From positions 1,729,501-1,793,500 of the forward strand of contig NZ_CP040098.1 in NCBI RefSeq assembly GCF_005377625.1: a DNA stretch of 64,000 bases, read 5' to 3'. Below, piece by piece: positions 16,588 through 26,167 of the stretch (position 1 is the stretch's first letter; each line of letters starts with the position of its first letter). The notes under the pieces were generated by a model. That model was given only the letters and a program-made list of their open reading frames with translations, was not told the origin of the DNA and ran no database searches. The stretch comes from Desulfoglaeba alkanexedens ALDC. Lineage in GTDB: Bacteria > Desulfobacterota > Syntrophobacteria > Syntrophobacterales > DSM-9756. The position numbers were made by a program, and so were the translations under genes.

Positions 16588-19371
16588 ATGGAACCGTGGT
16601 ACAAGATCGCTACGCCGCGCAAGGAAGTCCGCGAGGGCCGGTCGTTCAACCCGGATGAATTCGCCATCCACCTCGAGCAGGTCATCGCCAAGACTGCCCC
16701 GGAAGATTACCGGGAACCGGCCAAGTTTTTCAGCCGCACATGTTTTACCCGGGCGCTTCGTGAACACGCTGGCATGGTGCTGCGTCGGCTCTCCGGCGAG
16801 ACGGTGAATACCGCACCGGTCATGACCCTGATTACGCAATTTGGCGGTGGTAAAACCCATACACTCGCGGCGCTTTATCACTTGGCAACCAATGGGGAAA
16901 AAGCGGCGGAATACTCAGGTGTCGGAGAACTGCTTTCGGAAGCTGGCATCAAAACCGTGCCGGCGGCGCGTGTCGCGGCGTTTGTGGGCAATGCCTGGGA
17001 CCCCCGGGAGGGTCGGGAAACGCCCTGGATCGATGTGGCATGGCAGCTTGCCGGGAACGAAGGGGTCAGGGAACTCGGCCCTGCGGCGAAGACAACACCG
17101 CCGGGGACCGAGGCCCTTGCCCGTGTTTTTCAAGCGGCGGGCGGACCGGTACTTCTGCTTTTTGACGAGGTATTGAACTTTCTAAACCGCCATCGGGGTA
17201 TGGCGGAGCAGTTCCATGCCTTCATTCAGAACCTGACCGTGGCCACCACCGGCACCACACAGGGCGCGGCGGTCATCAGCCTGCCGCGCAGCCAGGTCGA
17301 GATGACCGACTGGGATATGCAGTGGCAGGACAAGATCACGAAGGTCGTCCGCCGGGTGGCCAAAGACCTCATCGCGAACGATGAAACCGAGATCAGCGAA
17401 GTGGTGCGCCGCCGACTGTTTGAGGACATCGGCAGCGAACGGGTTCGAAAAGCCGTCTGCAAGACATATGCGGATTGGTGCTTTGAACGTCGCGCCCAAC
17501 TCCCGCCGGAATGGACGGCAGTGGACAGCGCCGCAACAGAGTCCAAGGCAAGAGAGTATCTGCGCGGTCGTTTTGAGGTTTGCTACCCATTCCATCCGGC
17601 TACCCTTTCTGTGTTCCAGCGCAAATGGCAGGCCCTTTCGCAGTATCAGCAGACCCGCGGGACCCTTGCCATGCTCGCGCAATGGATCTCCTGGGCATAT
17701 CGCACAGGCTTCACTGAAGCCCGGCGAGAGCCGCTGATCACCCTTGGGTCAGCGCCTTTGGAAGTCCCGGAGTTTCGAAGTGTTGTGCTCGGACAGCTTG
17801 GCGAATCCCGGCTTGTGGCGGCCATCGATTCTGACATTTCCGGAGCACAGTCTCACGCCAGGTCGCTGGATGTGGATACAAAGGGCGCATTACAGAACAT
17901 TCACCGACGCGTAGCGACAACCATTCTGTTTGAATCCTCAGGCGGACAGATTGACAAGGTGGCACACCTGCCGGAGCTGAGATTCGCCCTTGGGGAGCCC
18001 GAGGTCGACACCACATCCGTGGACACAGCGGCCTTTTCTCTCGAAGACAAGTCGTACTTTATCCGGCGGGTCGGTTCGGACGGTTTCAAGATCAGCCACC
18101 AGGCGACCATGAAGAAGGTGGTGAGCGACCGGCGGGCATCGCTGGACGAAGACACCGAAATCAGGCCGGCCATGCGGATAATTATCCAAAAAGAGTTTGA
18201 CCGAGGGGCCAGCCTTCCGATTGTGCCCTTCCCGGCAGATGGGGCCTCCGTACAGGACACACCGAAACTCACACTCGTTGTGGTCGAGCCGGAATCAGAA
18301 TGGACGGGCAGCGGCCCGCTGCGATTGCAGATAGCGGAATGGACAAGACAGCGAGGAAAGTCGCCGAGGCTTTACCCCGGATCGCTTGTGTGGTGCATAA
18401 GAAAGCCTGGGCGCGACTTCAGGGAAAAGGTGGAGTTGTGGCTCGCCTGGAAGCGGGTGGCCAAGGAGATCGCAGAGGGAACGCTCGGCGGGGACTTCGA
18501 CCGTGCTGATCGGGCGGAACTTCATGCCAAGGTATCCGATGCTGAAGATGCCGCCAAAGACGAGGTCTGGGGAGGATATCGATTTGTGGTCATCGCTGAC
18601 CAGCAGGAGCCGGATGGTCTTAAGACCATCGACTTGGGGGCCGGGCATTCAAGTGGCAGTGAAACACTTTGCGGGCGCATAATCACCGCGCTGAAATCTC
18701 AAGCCCTGCTCAATGAATCCGTAGGGGCCGGCTACATCGAGCGGAACTGGCCCCCTGCGCTACGGGAATCAGGTGCCTGGCCGCTTTCAAGCCTCAGACA
18801 AAGCTTCCTGAATGGATCATTAACACGTCTTCTTGATCCGGACACGATCCTCAGAAGCAAAATCGTCGAGTTCGTTTCAAGGGGTGACTTTGGGTTAGCC
18901 TCGGGCGTGAAACCTGATGGCAACTATCAACGCGTGCTCTTCAGAGAGACTACTGATCCAGCGGATGTCACCTTTGAATCCGGTGTCTTCCTTCTTCTGA
19001 AGGCCAAAGCGATTGGATTTAAGGCCCCACCAGAACCGGTTCCGCCTGGCAGTGAAGAACCGGTTTCGACGCCGGAGTTATTGCCGCCGCCCGAGCCCGG
19101 ACCGGGATCAGAGCCGCCGTGCCTGCCGGCAGGCAGGGAACCTGCACCAGACCTTGGCACAAAGGCATTTCGGATTCATGGAGATGTTCCACCCGAGATA
19201 TGGAACCGGCTTGGGACTAAAATCCTGCCAAAGCTGCGGAGTGGCACAGACCTTAAAATCGGTATTGATTTTTCAGTAACCATCGACCGGCAACTCGAAA
19301 GAACATTCGAAGCCGATTTGAAGCAGATATTTGAAGACCTCGGCCTGACAGGACGCGTTCAGTTCGAGTAG
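16588..19371 (+). CDS. Hma-type DUF499 AAA+ ATPase
   Basis: The 927-residue DUF499 ATPase, third core gene of the Hma operon. Walker A (FGGGKTHTL) lies near residues 85-93, preceded by the family block PVMTLITQ. LLFDEVLNFL near 190 is Walker B, and an arginine-rich sensor region follows. A flexible Pro/Glu linker near 815-860 contains the peptide CLPAGREPAP. This is written by a CCTGCCGGCAGG palindrome, another small in-frame repeat insertion. The start follows AGGAGAGGG. DUF499 proteins resemble BrxC/PglY in size and position, so a scaffold or loader role is likely, though not shown here. Confidence 0.85.
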   Translation: MEPWYKIATPRKEVREGRSFNPDEFAIHLEQVIAKTAPEDYREPAKFFSRTCFTRALREHAGMVLRRLSGETVNTAPVMTLITQFGGGKTHTLAALYHLATNGEKAAEYSGVGELLSEAGIKTVPAARVAAFVGNAWDPREGRETPWIDVAWQLAGNEGVRELGPAAKTTPPGTEALARVFQAAGGPVLLLFDEVLNFLNRHRGMAEQFHAFIQNLTVATTGTTQGAAVISLPRSQVEMTDWDMQWQDKITKVVRRVAKDLIANDETEISEVVRRRLFEDIGSERVRKAVCKTYADWCFERRAQLPPEWTAVDSAATESKAREYLRGRFEVCYPFHPATLSVFQRKWQALSQYQQTRGTLAMLAQWISWAYRTGFTEARREPLITLGSAPLEVPEFRSVVLGQLGESRLVAAIDSDISGAQSHARSLDVDTKGALQNIHRRVATTILFESSGGQIDKVAHLPELRFALGEPEVDTTSVDTAAFSLEDKSYFIRRVGSDGFKISHQATMKKVVSDRRASLDEDTEIRPAMRIIIQKEFDRGASLPIVPFPADGASVQDTPKLTLVVVEPESEWTGSGPLRLQIAEWTRQRGKSPRLYPGSLVWCIRKPGRDFREKVELWLAWKRVAKEIAEGTLGGDFDRADRAELHAKVSDAEDAAKDEVWGGYRFVVIADQQEPDGLKTIDLGAGHSSGSETLCGRIITALKSQALLNESVGAGYIERNWPPALRESGAWPLSSLRQSFLNGSLTRLLDPDTILRSKIVEFVSRGDFGLASGVKPDGNYQRVLFRETTDPADVTFESGVFLLLKAKAIGFKAPPEPVPPGSEEPVSTPELLPPPEPGPGSEPPCLPAGREPAPDLGTKAFRIHGDVPPEIWNRLGTKILPKLRSGTDLKIGIDFSVTIDRQLERTFEADLKQIFEDLGLTGRVQFE

Positions 19372-19449
19372 ATACCAGAGGCTGGGTAAAAGCATGCAGA
19401 TAGTCTTGAGCAGAGATAAGACATGAGAAGCTGAGGCAGGAGAAGACTG

Positions 19450-20097
19450 ATGACTGGCCCAAGGGAAAGCTCGAAAAAAGCAGCATGGTCAGGCCGTGTC
19501 GTGGCCGTCCAGCCCCGCATCCGGCTCACGCGGTCTTTCGATGAGCGGTCCCACAGTTACCTGGGGTACGTGCTTCATATTAACGGGATTTGCGGCAGGG
19601 ATGCCGGCGAATTTCTGATTGCGGTCGGTGAAGCTGCGCACGAAAAGCACCGGTTTCAGACAGGCATGGAACTGAGCGGTTACTCCGTGCCGGTCGAAGA
19701 CCCCCGCAAGGAGACGGCGGCGCTCTACAAGACGAGCGGGCTCAAGGTCGTCAGGAATGCCGAGGGTGAAACTCCTGCCGGGCCGCCTTTCCTTGGAGTG
19801 CCTCCGAACCTGGCAACCTACCGCAGCCGTGGGCATCGCCGTCTGAACACCCGGACTTATGATGCCAAGTGCACGACCTGTATCTGGGGCTGCCGGATGC
19901 CGGTGGAAATGATCATCGACCAGTGGAATCCGTCAAAAAAGCAGTACCGGTTCGAAACCTTCTGCTACGGCCCGAAAAGCTGCCCCTTTTACCGGCCCGG
20001 GCCCGTGCGCAAGGTTCCGGGGCGCAAAGGCATGTCCTACACCGAGGAGGACTGGGTCGACGAAGACGCCACCGCCCACCGGGGTCCAAATGATTGA
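19450..20097 (+). CDS. cysteine-rich conserved protein ending the Hma operon
   Basis: A 215-residue protein of unknown function. The N-terminal half (about 15-75) looks like a small beta-barrel (RVVAVQPRIRLTRSF). The C-terminal half has a probable zinc site with CTTCIWGC, then FCYGPKSCPFY. RBS AGGAG is 8 nt before ATG 19450. It is 78 nt downstream of the DUF499 gene on the same strand, so it is probably a last member of the operon. A nucleic-acid-binding OB-plus-zinc-ribbon protein is a reasonable guess, no more. Confidence 0.6.
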   Translation: MTGPRESSKKAAWSGRVVAVQPRIRLTRSFDERSHSYLGYVLHINGICGRDAGEFLIAVGEAAHEKHRFQTGMELSGYSVPVEDPRKETAALYKTSGLKVVRNAEGETPAGPPFLGVPPNLATYRSRGHRRLNTRTYDAKCTTCIWGCRMPVEMIIDQWNPSKKQYRFETFCYGPKSCPFYRPGPVRKVPGRKGMSYTEEDWVDEDATAHRGPND

Positions 20098-20176
20098 GGA
20101 TTGAGGAACTTGCGACAAACTCACGACTCGACTTGCAACATACCCATTGGGTAGAGTAGTTGGGAAAATGAGATTG

Positions 20177-20345
20177 ACGCCGCTTCCGGTCCGCCGGGAA
20201 CGGCCCGCTCTTTGATAATTCGTGATATTAGAAAAATTTAGGGACCTGAAGGCTAATGGAGAATGGTTATGAAGAGGGTTGCACATGGGGAGCCAAAATT
20301 CAATCCGCTGATTTCAGCGGTTCTTATTTAACGCAAGACCCCGTG
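20177..20345 (+). other. conserved intergenic element, copy A
   Basis: Two intergenic regions 30 kb apart (here and 50893-51060) share the same order of short blocks: a TTCCGG/CCGGAA-like stem, GCTCTTTG, GGAGAAYGGTTAYGAAGA, GTTGC-CAYGGGGAGCC, a hairpin of unrelated sequence and YTTTAAC. Many differences are C/T or A/G changes, which keeps G-U pairing possible. The stems differ completely in sequence but stay paired (CCGCTGATTTCAGCGG here). This is what a structured RNA or a recombination site would look like. I cannot assign it to a known family; no coding frame is shared by both copies. Confidence 0.5.
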
Positions 20346-20366
20346 GGTTGATCCCCACGGGGTCTT
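20335..20366. terminator. perfect 13-bp hairpin, copy 2
   Basis: AAGACCCCGTGGG pairs perfectly with CCCACGGGGTCTT. The copy at 3388 has a different inner stem but also pairs. Located downstream of the minus-strand abiE remnant. Terminator function is likely but the T-run is weak. Confidence 0.5.
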
Positions 20367-20604
20367 GTCGTTTATGCCCTGTCTTCGCCGACTTACGCCC
20401 GCCCGCACATTTGCCCTGATTCTCCATTTCGAAACCCAGCGCCTGGGGTTCGGGTGCAACCCTGGGGGTTGCGCGCGCTCTCCGAAAATGTCCTTTCCGA
20501 ATTCTCCCGTTCTCCGTTTTTCGAGTCGCCTTGTTTAACAGCCCGGTTGCATCCGGGCACCCGCTTGGATATTTCGAACAACGCCAGGGTGCATATGTCG
20601 GGAT

Positions 20605-21227
20605 TCAGGGCAATCCCTTATGACGCCGCACGTTAAGCGCCTTCCATTCGAGAAGCGGCTGGGATTGTATGCGTCGCTGAAGAGATTCGTCGGCGGTCAA
20701 AAGCGTGGGGTCGATCACCCCTCGGTCCAGCAGTAAATCCAAGAACGCCCGCTCGGGGTCCGTGAAAGGCAGCACGGCGGATAGACCTTCACGGCATTCC
20801 CTTACAAGACGCTCTCCGTATTCGGCCGGCTCCGCTTGGACCTCGGCCGCATTGACGCGCAGCGTAGGGACCAACCGCCTGGCCAAATCCATGGCGTCGA
20901 AGTCCACATCGTCCGAGGAGACCGTCCTCCAATCCTTCCTGTTCATCGCGCCGTAGACCATGAATCCGATACGAAGGCGGTGGGAATCGAGGTTTTTCAT
21001 TCGGAGAATCCGATGGCTGTCGAACAGGTCCCGCACCTGCCTGCGCGACAACAACGCCGCAAGCTTCCCGGCCGCCAGTTCATGGCGATCCAGCACGGGA
21101 ATCCCTATGGCCCGCCAAGTCCCGACGGAATGAGAGTCGCTGGTCACCACCGGCCATAACGGGACACGGAACATGAAATTGATGTCCACTTCGAGGTTCC
21201 CGCTCCGGCCGGGGGCGCTTTCATACC
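20605..21227 (-). pseudogene. abiEii: abiEii copy 2, C-terminal part cut by IS21 element
   Basis: Codes for the last two thirds of the AbiEii toxin, from VDINFMFRVP to the end, almost identical to 3657-4258. The reading frame stops at 21227 where the insertion sequence begins. The other piece is at 23961-24314. Together they restore the full gene after removal of the element, so the toxin of copy 2 is inactive while its antitoxin remains whole. Confidence 0.9.
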
Positions 21228-21352
21228 TGGTTTTGATAACCTAAAATTGACCAGGAAAAGGGGCGAGTGATAACCGAAAATTGACCATCTTGGGCGGTTG
21301 TCCTCCTGGTAAGTTGGCGTGAACAGAAGCCAACGAGAAGGGAGGAAGAGGA

Positions 21353-22852
21353 GTGCTCAAGATGGACCAGTACGAACTGATCAGGACGGGGTACCGAGTG
21401 TACGGGAAGAGCATCAGCGAGCTGGCACGTCTGACAGGTCATTCCCGTAATACGGTGAAGAAGGCCATTCGGGGCGAACCTTGGGGATACAGGGAGCGTG
21501 AGCATCAGGCGTTTCCGGCCTTGGGGGAGCATCTGGCGGTGATCGACGGGTGGTTGGAGGGCGACCGGGATAAACCTTGCAAGCAAAGGCATACGGCGCG
21601 TCGGATCTACCATCGGTTGATTGAAGAACAGGGCTTTAAAGGCAGTGAATCCACGGTGCGCCGGTATGTGAGGCTGGCCAAGATGCAGCTTGGGATGGGG
21701 GGTTCCTGCGCGTTCATACCCTGTGATCCCGAAGCGGGCTATGAAGGGGAGGTGGATTGGGGCGGTGCGATCGCGCTGATAGGGGGCGAGGCGCAGCGTC
21801 TGAAGTTTTTTTGCATGCGCAGCAAGTATTCGGGCAAGCACTTTGTGCGGTTCTATCCCTGCGAACGGCAACAGGCGTTTTTTGATGGCCATGAGCAAGC
21901 GTTTGCGTTTTTCGGGGGAGTTTTCCCGATTCTGATTTACGACAACTTGGCAGCAGCGGTTCGCAAGGTCATGCGGGGCAAAGATCGTCAGGAACAGGAA
22001 GCCTTTTCGAAGTTTAAGGCCTATTACAGTTTCGATGCGCGCTTTTGCACTCCCGGCAAGGCCCACGAAAAAGGAGGCGTTGAGGGCTTGGTGGGACTGG
22101 CTCGGCGCAACTACATGGTACCGGTTCCGGAGGCCGAAAGGCTCGAAGAGCTCAATGAAAAGGTTTTGCAGCAGTGCTTATCCTACGGGAGCCACAAGAT
22201 GGCGGGCCGAGATCGGACCGTGAACGTGTTGTACGAAGAAGAAAAGAAGCACCTTTTGCCCCTTCCGCAGGAAGGCTTCAGCAATGTGAAGTGTTTGGAT
22301 GGGCGCGTCGACAAATACGCCACGGTGGTCGCGGACAAGAATCGTTATTCGGTACCGAGTGCTTACGCGGGTTTCAAGGTCAAGGTGCTGCTTTACGTGG
22401 ATCGGGTGGAGATTTTCAGCAACGGGAAAAAGATCGCCGATCACGAGCGGATGTACGGCAACAACAAGTGGTGCCTCCATGCGGATCATTATCTTGAGCT
22501 GATCCAACAGCGGCCGCGGGCATTCCATAGCGCGAGGCCCATTCGGCAATGGCGGGAGAGTTGGCCGAAATCCCTTCATGTTCTTCTGGAGCGGTTTTGC
22601 CAGGCCCAGGGAGAGACGAAGGGGATCAAGGATTTCGTCAATGTGCTCATGTTGTACCGAGATCATTCCGCCGAAGCGATAGAAACCGCCGTAGAGCTGG
22701 CCGGCAAGAACCGAGTGAGCACCAGCGAAGGCGTCCGTCACCTTCTGGCCCCAAAAGACAGCGGCGACGGCACCATCGAGTGCTTGAGCGGCTGGCCATC
22801 GTTGCCTCCCGGCGATGTGGCCGTCTACGGGCAACTGGGAGGTGTGTCATGA
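21353..22852 (+). CDS. istA: IS21 transposase IstA
   Basis: A 499-residue DDE transposase. The N-terminal helix-turn-helix (ISELARLTGHSRNTVKKAI) is followed by the rve catalytic domain (GEVDWGGA with the first Asp; YDNLAAAV with the second; CTPGKAHEKGGVEGLVG with the Glu) and the C-terminal DNA-binding part. GTG 21353 has GGAGG seven bases upstream; ATG 21362 is the alternative. It overlaps istB by ATGA as is usual. All catalytic acids appear present. Confidence 0.93.
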   Translation: MLKMDQYELIRTGYRVYGKSISELARLTGHSRNTVKKAIRGEPWGYREREHQAFPALGEHLAVIDGWLEGDRDKPCKQRHTARRIYHRLIEEQGFKGSESTVRRYVRLAKMQLGMGGSCAFIPCDPEAGYEGEVDWGGAIALIGGEAQRLKFFCMRSKYSGKHFVRFYPCERQQAFFDGHEQAFAFFGGVFPILIYDNLAAAVRKVMRGKDRQEQEAFSKFKAYYSFDARFCTPGKAHEKGGVEGLVGLARRNYMVPVPEAERLEELNEKVLQQCLSYGSHKMAGRDRTVNVLYEEEKKHLLPLPQEGFSNVKCLDGRVDKYATVVADKNRYSVPSAYAGFKVKVLLYVDRVEIFSNGKKIADHERMYGNNKWCLHADHYLELIQQRPRAFHSARPIRQWRESWPKSLHVLLERFCQAQGETKGIKDFVNVLMLYRDHSAEAIETAVELAGKNRVSTSEGVRHLLAPKDSGDGTIECLSGWPSLPPGDVAVYGQLGGVS

Positions 22853-23640
22853 AGCCGAGCACCTTGGTGGCTTTGCAGGCCAACCTGAAGGCGTTGAACC
22901 TTTCAAGAGTGGCTCAGAACCTGGATGTTTTGCTGCGTCAGGCCAAAGAGGGCGGGATCGGCTGTGATGAGTTTCTTCTGGAGTTGACGCACGCCGAACT
23001 TCAAGCCAGGGCGGAAAGCCGGCTGAGTCGGCGAATCAAGGAATCCAGATTCCCCCTTCTCAAGCCCCTTGAAACCTTCGATTTCGATGCTGTACCGGAC
23101 CTGGATGTGAGGCTCTTTCGAGAGCTTGTGCAGGGCGACTATATCCAGCAACGGCGCAACGTCATTTTCCTTGGCCGAAGCGGCACCGGCAAGACCCATA
23201 TGGCGACGGCCCTGGGGATCGAGGCCTGCCGGCAAAACTATCGGACCCGGTTTGTGACCTGCTACGGGCTGGTCAACGAACTGGTGGAGGCCAGAGAACA
23301 AAGAGCACTGCAGCGTTTGATCCAAAAATACGTTCGCTACGATCTGCTGATCCTGGATGAACTGGGCTACATTCCGTTTTCCAAAGAAGGTTCGGAGTTG
23401 TTGTTCCAGGTCTTGGCGGAACGCCACGAGAAAGGCTCCGTGATCATCACCACGAACCTTGGGTTTGCCGATTGGACCCAGGTCTTTGGGGATCCAACTA
23501 TGACGGCCGCCCTGTTGGACCGTCTCACCCACAAAGCCCATATCATCCACTGCAGCTGGGAAAGTTACCGCCTCAAACAGAGCCTGAGGTCCAAAGCCAA
23601 ACACACGGAGCAAAGACCTACCCATGAAAGTGTCGCCTAG
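22849..23640 (+). CDS. istB: IS21 helper ATPase IstB
   Basis: A 263-residue AAA+ ATPase related to DnaC that selects the target and activates IstA. Walker A GRSGTGKTH lies near residues 105-113, Walker B LLILDELGYIPF near 165-176 and sensor region SVIITTNLGF near 200. Complete length and coupled start indicate a functional partner of istA. The 320 nt after it carry no gene and end in the right inverted repeat. Confidence 0.93.
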   Translation: MKPSTLVALQANLKALNLSRVAQNLDVLLRQAKEGGIGCDEFLLELTHAELQARAESRLSRRIKESRFPLLKPLETFDFDAVPDLDVRLFRELVQGDYIQQRRNVIFLGRSGTGKTHMATALGIEACRQNYRTRFVTCYGLVNELVEAREQRALQRLIQKYVRYDLLILDELGYIPFSKEGSELLFQVLAERHEKGSVIITTNLGFADWTQVFGDPTMTAALLDRLTHKAHIIHCSWESYRLKQSLRSKAKHTEQRPTHESVA

Positions 23641-23960
23641 AGCCGCCGCTTCGGGCCGCCTCCGACGAGTCTCGGTTGGACCCATTCTCGGCGGCCCTGC
23701 GCGGCTCAGATCGTTGCCGGGCGGAAGTAAAACCCAAGCCGCACACCGCGGCCACATGAGCGAGAAAGCTGTAGACACGCGAGGGACCCACAGACCCTGG
23801 ATCAGGCAACTTTGAGGAAGGGGTGCCCCGCATGCAGCAAACGCCTCCCAGAAAATTCAATGGCAGGGTGGCAAACCCCATGTCATCCTAAACCAAGCAG
23901 AGCTCAGGGTGGTCAAAATTCGGTTGTCACAGATGGTCAATTTTCGGTTGTCACTACGAC

Positions 23961-24314
23961 ATACCGCAACGACCACTTGCCTCCGGCGTGTTCTTCAGGC
24001 ATCCGCCTGACGGTAAAGCCCTCCCGAGCGAAGACCGCTTGAACAGCCTGCTCGACCTTGGGACGCTCGGCGAGCATGCCGTCACGATCTTCGGCTCCCA
24101 CGTAGTTCAGATCGATGTCGACGGAGAGCCGGGGAACATCGAAGACGAAAAGATTCAAGGCCGTTCCGCCCTTGAGGACCAACTTCCCTTTGAGGAAAGG
24201 GTGGCTTCGCATGGCATCGAGCAGCCCAAGCAGGTGAGCGACCTTTTCGAGCACATCCGGTCTGAAGCCCGTTGCCTGCGCTTCGGCGGCCAGCTTCTCT
24301 GGGGAGATTTTCAT
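23961..24314 (-). pseudogene. abiEii: abiEii copy 2, N-terminal part
   Basis: Begins at ATG 24314 overlapping the antitoxin stop and encodes residues 1 to about 118, with the KGGTALNL and DID motifs. It then runs into the IS21 right end and stops after a few foreign residues. One substitution (Pro to Ala at residue 10) distinguishes it from copy 1. A truncated nucleotidyltransferase core could still be made, but it lacks most of the fold. Confidence 0.9.
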
Positions 24315-25126
24315 AGTACCTCCCCCCATGCCCGTTCGAGCACTTCCCTTGGAACTACCAGGTTCCATTTCGATACGAGGCGACCGGATGTCCGCTTGGC
24401 TCGGTCCAGATAATGCGGTTGCCGGGGCCGCAGATCGTGAAGGGCCTTGAGGTGACGGTCCTCCACCATCAACGGTTCGCGGTGCTGTTCGAGAAAGAAC
24501 CCCACCTTCGCCCCGGTGGTCGCGTTTCCGAGCAGGAGCGCGTACTCCACGACCTTGTCGAGGTCGAAGAACTCGACCGACTCCAGCGACCGCCAGATTT
24601 CCTCCCAGCTTCCCGAAAGGTCCGGACGATCCAGGACGTCCACCAAGGTCCGCTCCAGGCTCGCGACCCGTAGCTCCATTCCGGCGCGCTCTGGGGTCGA
24701 AACGCCGACGTGGACTTTTCCCGCGCGGAGGAGAGTGTGTGGGAACCTCGTTCCCCGGAAAACATGGGAGCGGAACGTCAGAGGTCCAAGCGGGCGCGAT
24801 GCCGAGTACGTGATGTGTGTATAAACCGAGTAAGCCTTTCCGTGAAACTCCAGCGCCGTATGGTGCGACAACACCGAATCCGGCGTCAGCTTCGCGGCGA
24901 CGAGGAACGGATCGACCGGATACGAATCGGTGTCCGCTCCCGGCGGGATGACGGCATACAATCCGCGGCGTACCCGAACGACGTGTCCGGCCTTCCGGTG
25001 GTACGCCAGGAGCGCCTCCTGGGCCCGCCCGCCGACGTCACCATGGGACGACAGATGTTGGGCCAGTTCCTCTCCGGTGAAAACCGGGTGCTTTCGGAAG
25101 AACTCATCATGTTTCATTTTCGGCAT
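24311..25126 (-). CDS. abiEi: AbiEi antitoxin, copy 2
   Basis: A full-length 271-residue AbiEi, differing from copy 1 by a few residues around GTRFPHTLLRAGKV. It keeps its promoter at 25157-25185. With its own toxin gene split, it is an orphan antitoxin and could still repress or neutralise copy 1. The family role is established; the cross-action is inferred from near identity. Confidence 0.88.
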   Translation of the reverse strand: MPKMKHDEFFRKHPVFTGEELAQHLSSHGDVGGRAQEALLAYHRKAGHVVRVRRGLYAVIPPGADTDSYPVDPFLVAAKLTPDSVLSHHTALEFHGKAYSVYTHITYSASRPLGPLTFRSHVFRGTRFPHTLLRAGKVHVGVSTPERAGMELRVASLERTLVDVLDRPDLSGSWEEIWRSLESVEFFDLDKVVEYALLLGNATTGAKVGFFLEQHREPLMVEDRHLKALHDLRPRQPHYLDRAKRTSGRLVSKWNLVVPREVLERAWGEVL

Positions 25127-25156
25127 CCTTGACCTTGTTTCACGTTACACACAACA

Positions 25157-25185
25157 ATACCGTGTTTTTCTCGTAACAATGTCAA
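25157..25185 (-). promoter_or_regulatory. abiE promoter, copy 2
   Basis: Same arrangement as copy 1 on the minus strand: TTGACA, 17 nt, then CGGTAT instead of TGGTAT. The single change in the -10 box may alter strength. Confidence 0.55.
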
Positions 25186-25345
25186 GTAAAAGTATGGGTT
25201 TGTTGACATCATCACGTGAAACCCATCTAAAACTATGGGTTTCGCGTGCGTGTGTCAAACGCTTCTTGCGCCGGCCCACCGACGTTCCTTCCCGGCCTCC
25301 GGCGTTTTCGTGAGACAAAACCGCCGGGACGCAAGGAGGCGCGTC

Positions 25346-26050
25346 ATGAGAGTGCTGATCCGAAACACCGCCCTCGACGGGCGGCCGCTGGAAGGCGACG
25401 GCGAGGTCTTCACCGGGGAGACGGTGACCGACGTGGTCCTGGCCATGAAAGGAGCCACGCTCTTTTCCGACCAGCGGGACCTCGAGGACTACATTGACAT
25501 GGTCCTGCGCAACGCCAAGATGCTGGCCGGTGTCGAGCTTACGGTCCGGGGCGACACGCCCGAGGAAAAGGCCGCATCCTTCCTCGATGCCCTGATCAAA
25601 CATGGCCTTGCCGAGGTGCAGGACGACAAACCCGCACGGATACCGATTCCCGCCTTGGTCTGGCAGGGCATCGACGCGGACCGGCTCTCGGGGTTGACCA
25701 ACGTGCTCGACCGGCCGGTCGTCGCCCGGCTGGCCGGAGAGCTCGGATATCCCGATGCCGCGCGCTGGATCGAGGAGCATCCGAGCCAACCCCCGACCGG
25801 CTTACGAAGAAGGGCACAGGCGCGCCCTGTGGCCCCGTGTACGGGGAGATTCTCACCTTCGACGATCCCGTTGATCCGCCTTCCGGCCATTGACCGGCTG
25901 GAGGGGTTTCACCCCGGCGGTCCCTGCCTCTACCGCCGCGTCCTGGTCCCTGTCCGGGCAAACGCAACCGTTCTTCCGACCTGGCTTTACGTGGTGGGGG
26001 ATCGCTGGACCGGGAGCGTCAAGGAGCTAACCGGAGAAATTTGGCGCTGA
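25346..26050 (+). pseudogene. unknown mobile-operon gene fused to a frameshifted GGCT remnant
   Basis: Starts at ATG 25346 with a strong AAGGAGG seven bases upstream. Residues 1 to about 148 (MRVLIRNTALDGRPLEG onward) form an intact-looking protein of unknown family; I would expect it in amidoligase-type operons. From about 25789 the DNA is homologous to the end of the GGCT gene at 6056-6240. A different frame is read first, and a 1-nt insertion near 25870 brings the true GGCT frame back (RLPAIDRLEGFHPGGPCLYR). The product is thus chimeric, and the GGCT part lacks its YGTL motif. Confidence 0.6.
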
Positions 26051-26077
26051 TCTTCCCCAGTTGCTTCTGAAAAGCGC

Positions 26078-26106
26078 TTGACAGCAACTGTCAACAACTG
26101 TAAATT
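26078..26106 (+). promoter_or_regulatory. promoter of the HTH-BREX operon
   Basis: TTGACA at 26078-26083 is followed after 17 nt by TAAATT with TATAT next to it. Between and around them lies a directly repeated CAACTGT, which is a good candidate operator. The HTH start is about 62 nt on. The layout copies that at 6365. Confidence 0.6.
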
Positions 26107-26167
26107 ATATGATTCATATGAGCCATGTTGGGTCGAACTTTGCCTTGAGACCAGAGAGGTGCGCTTG

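Larger units (their letters stand above)
20098..20604. other. gene-free stretch between Hma operon and abiE copy 2
   Basis: Contains no credible CDS. From left: GATTGAGG tandem units at 20092-20110, the conserved element described at 20177-20345, a perfect hairpin at 20335-20366 and the dispersed repeat shared with 3425-3656. Confidence 0.6.
21228..23960 (+). mobile_element. IS21-family insertion sequence
   Basis: A complete element of about 2.73 kb with istA and istB. The ends carry related inverted repeats: left GATAACCTAAAATTGACC with a second copy GATAACCGAAAATTGACCAT, and right, read inverted, GACAACCGAAAATTGACCAT. Repeated internal copies are normal in IS21. ATACC is present on both sides (21223-21227 and 23961-23965) and occurs once at the same point of the uninterrupted abiEii copy 1, so it is the target duplication. 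An end shifted by one base with a 4-bp duplication (TACC) is equally possible. Confidence 0.92.

Noticed and set aside
20320-20330. TTTAAC boxes as integron attC sites
   Set aside because: Only one half-site consensus is met, no matching GTTRRRY half or integrase gene was found; kept only as a possibility in the findings.
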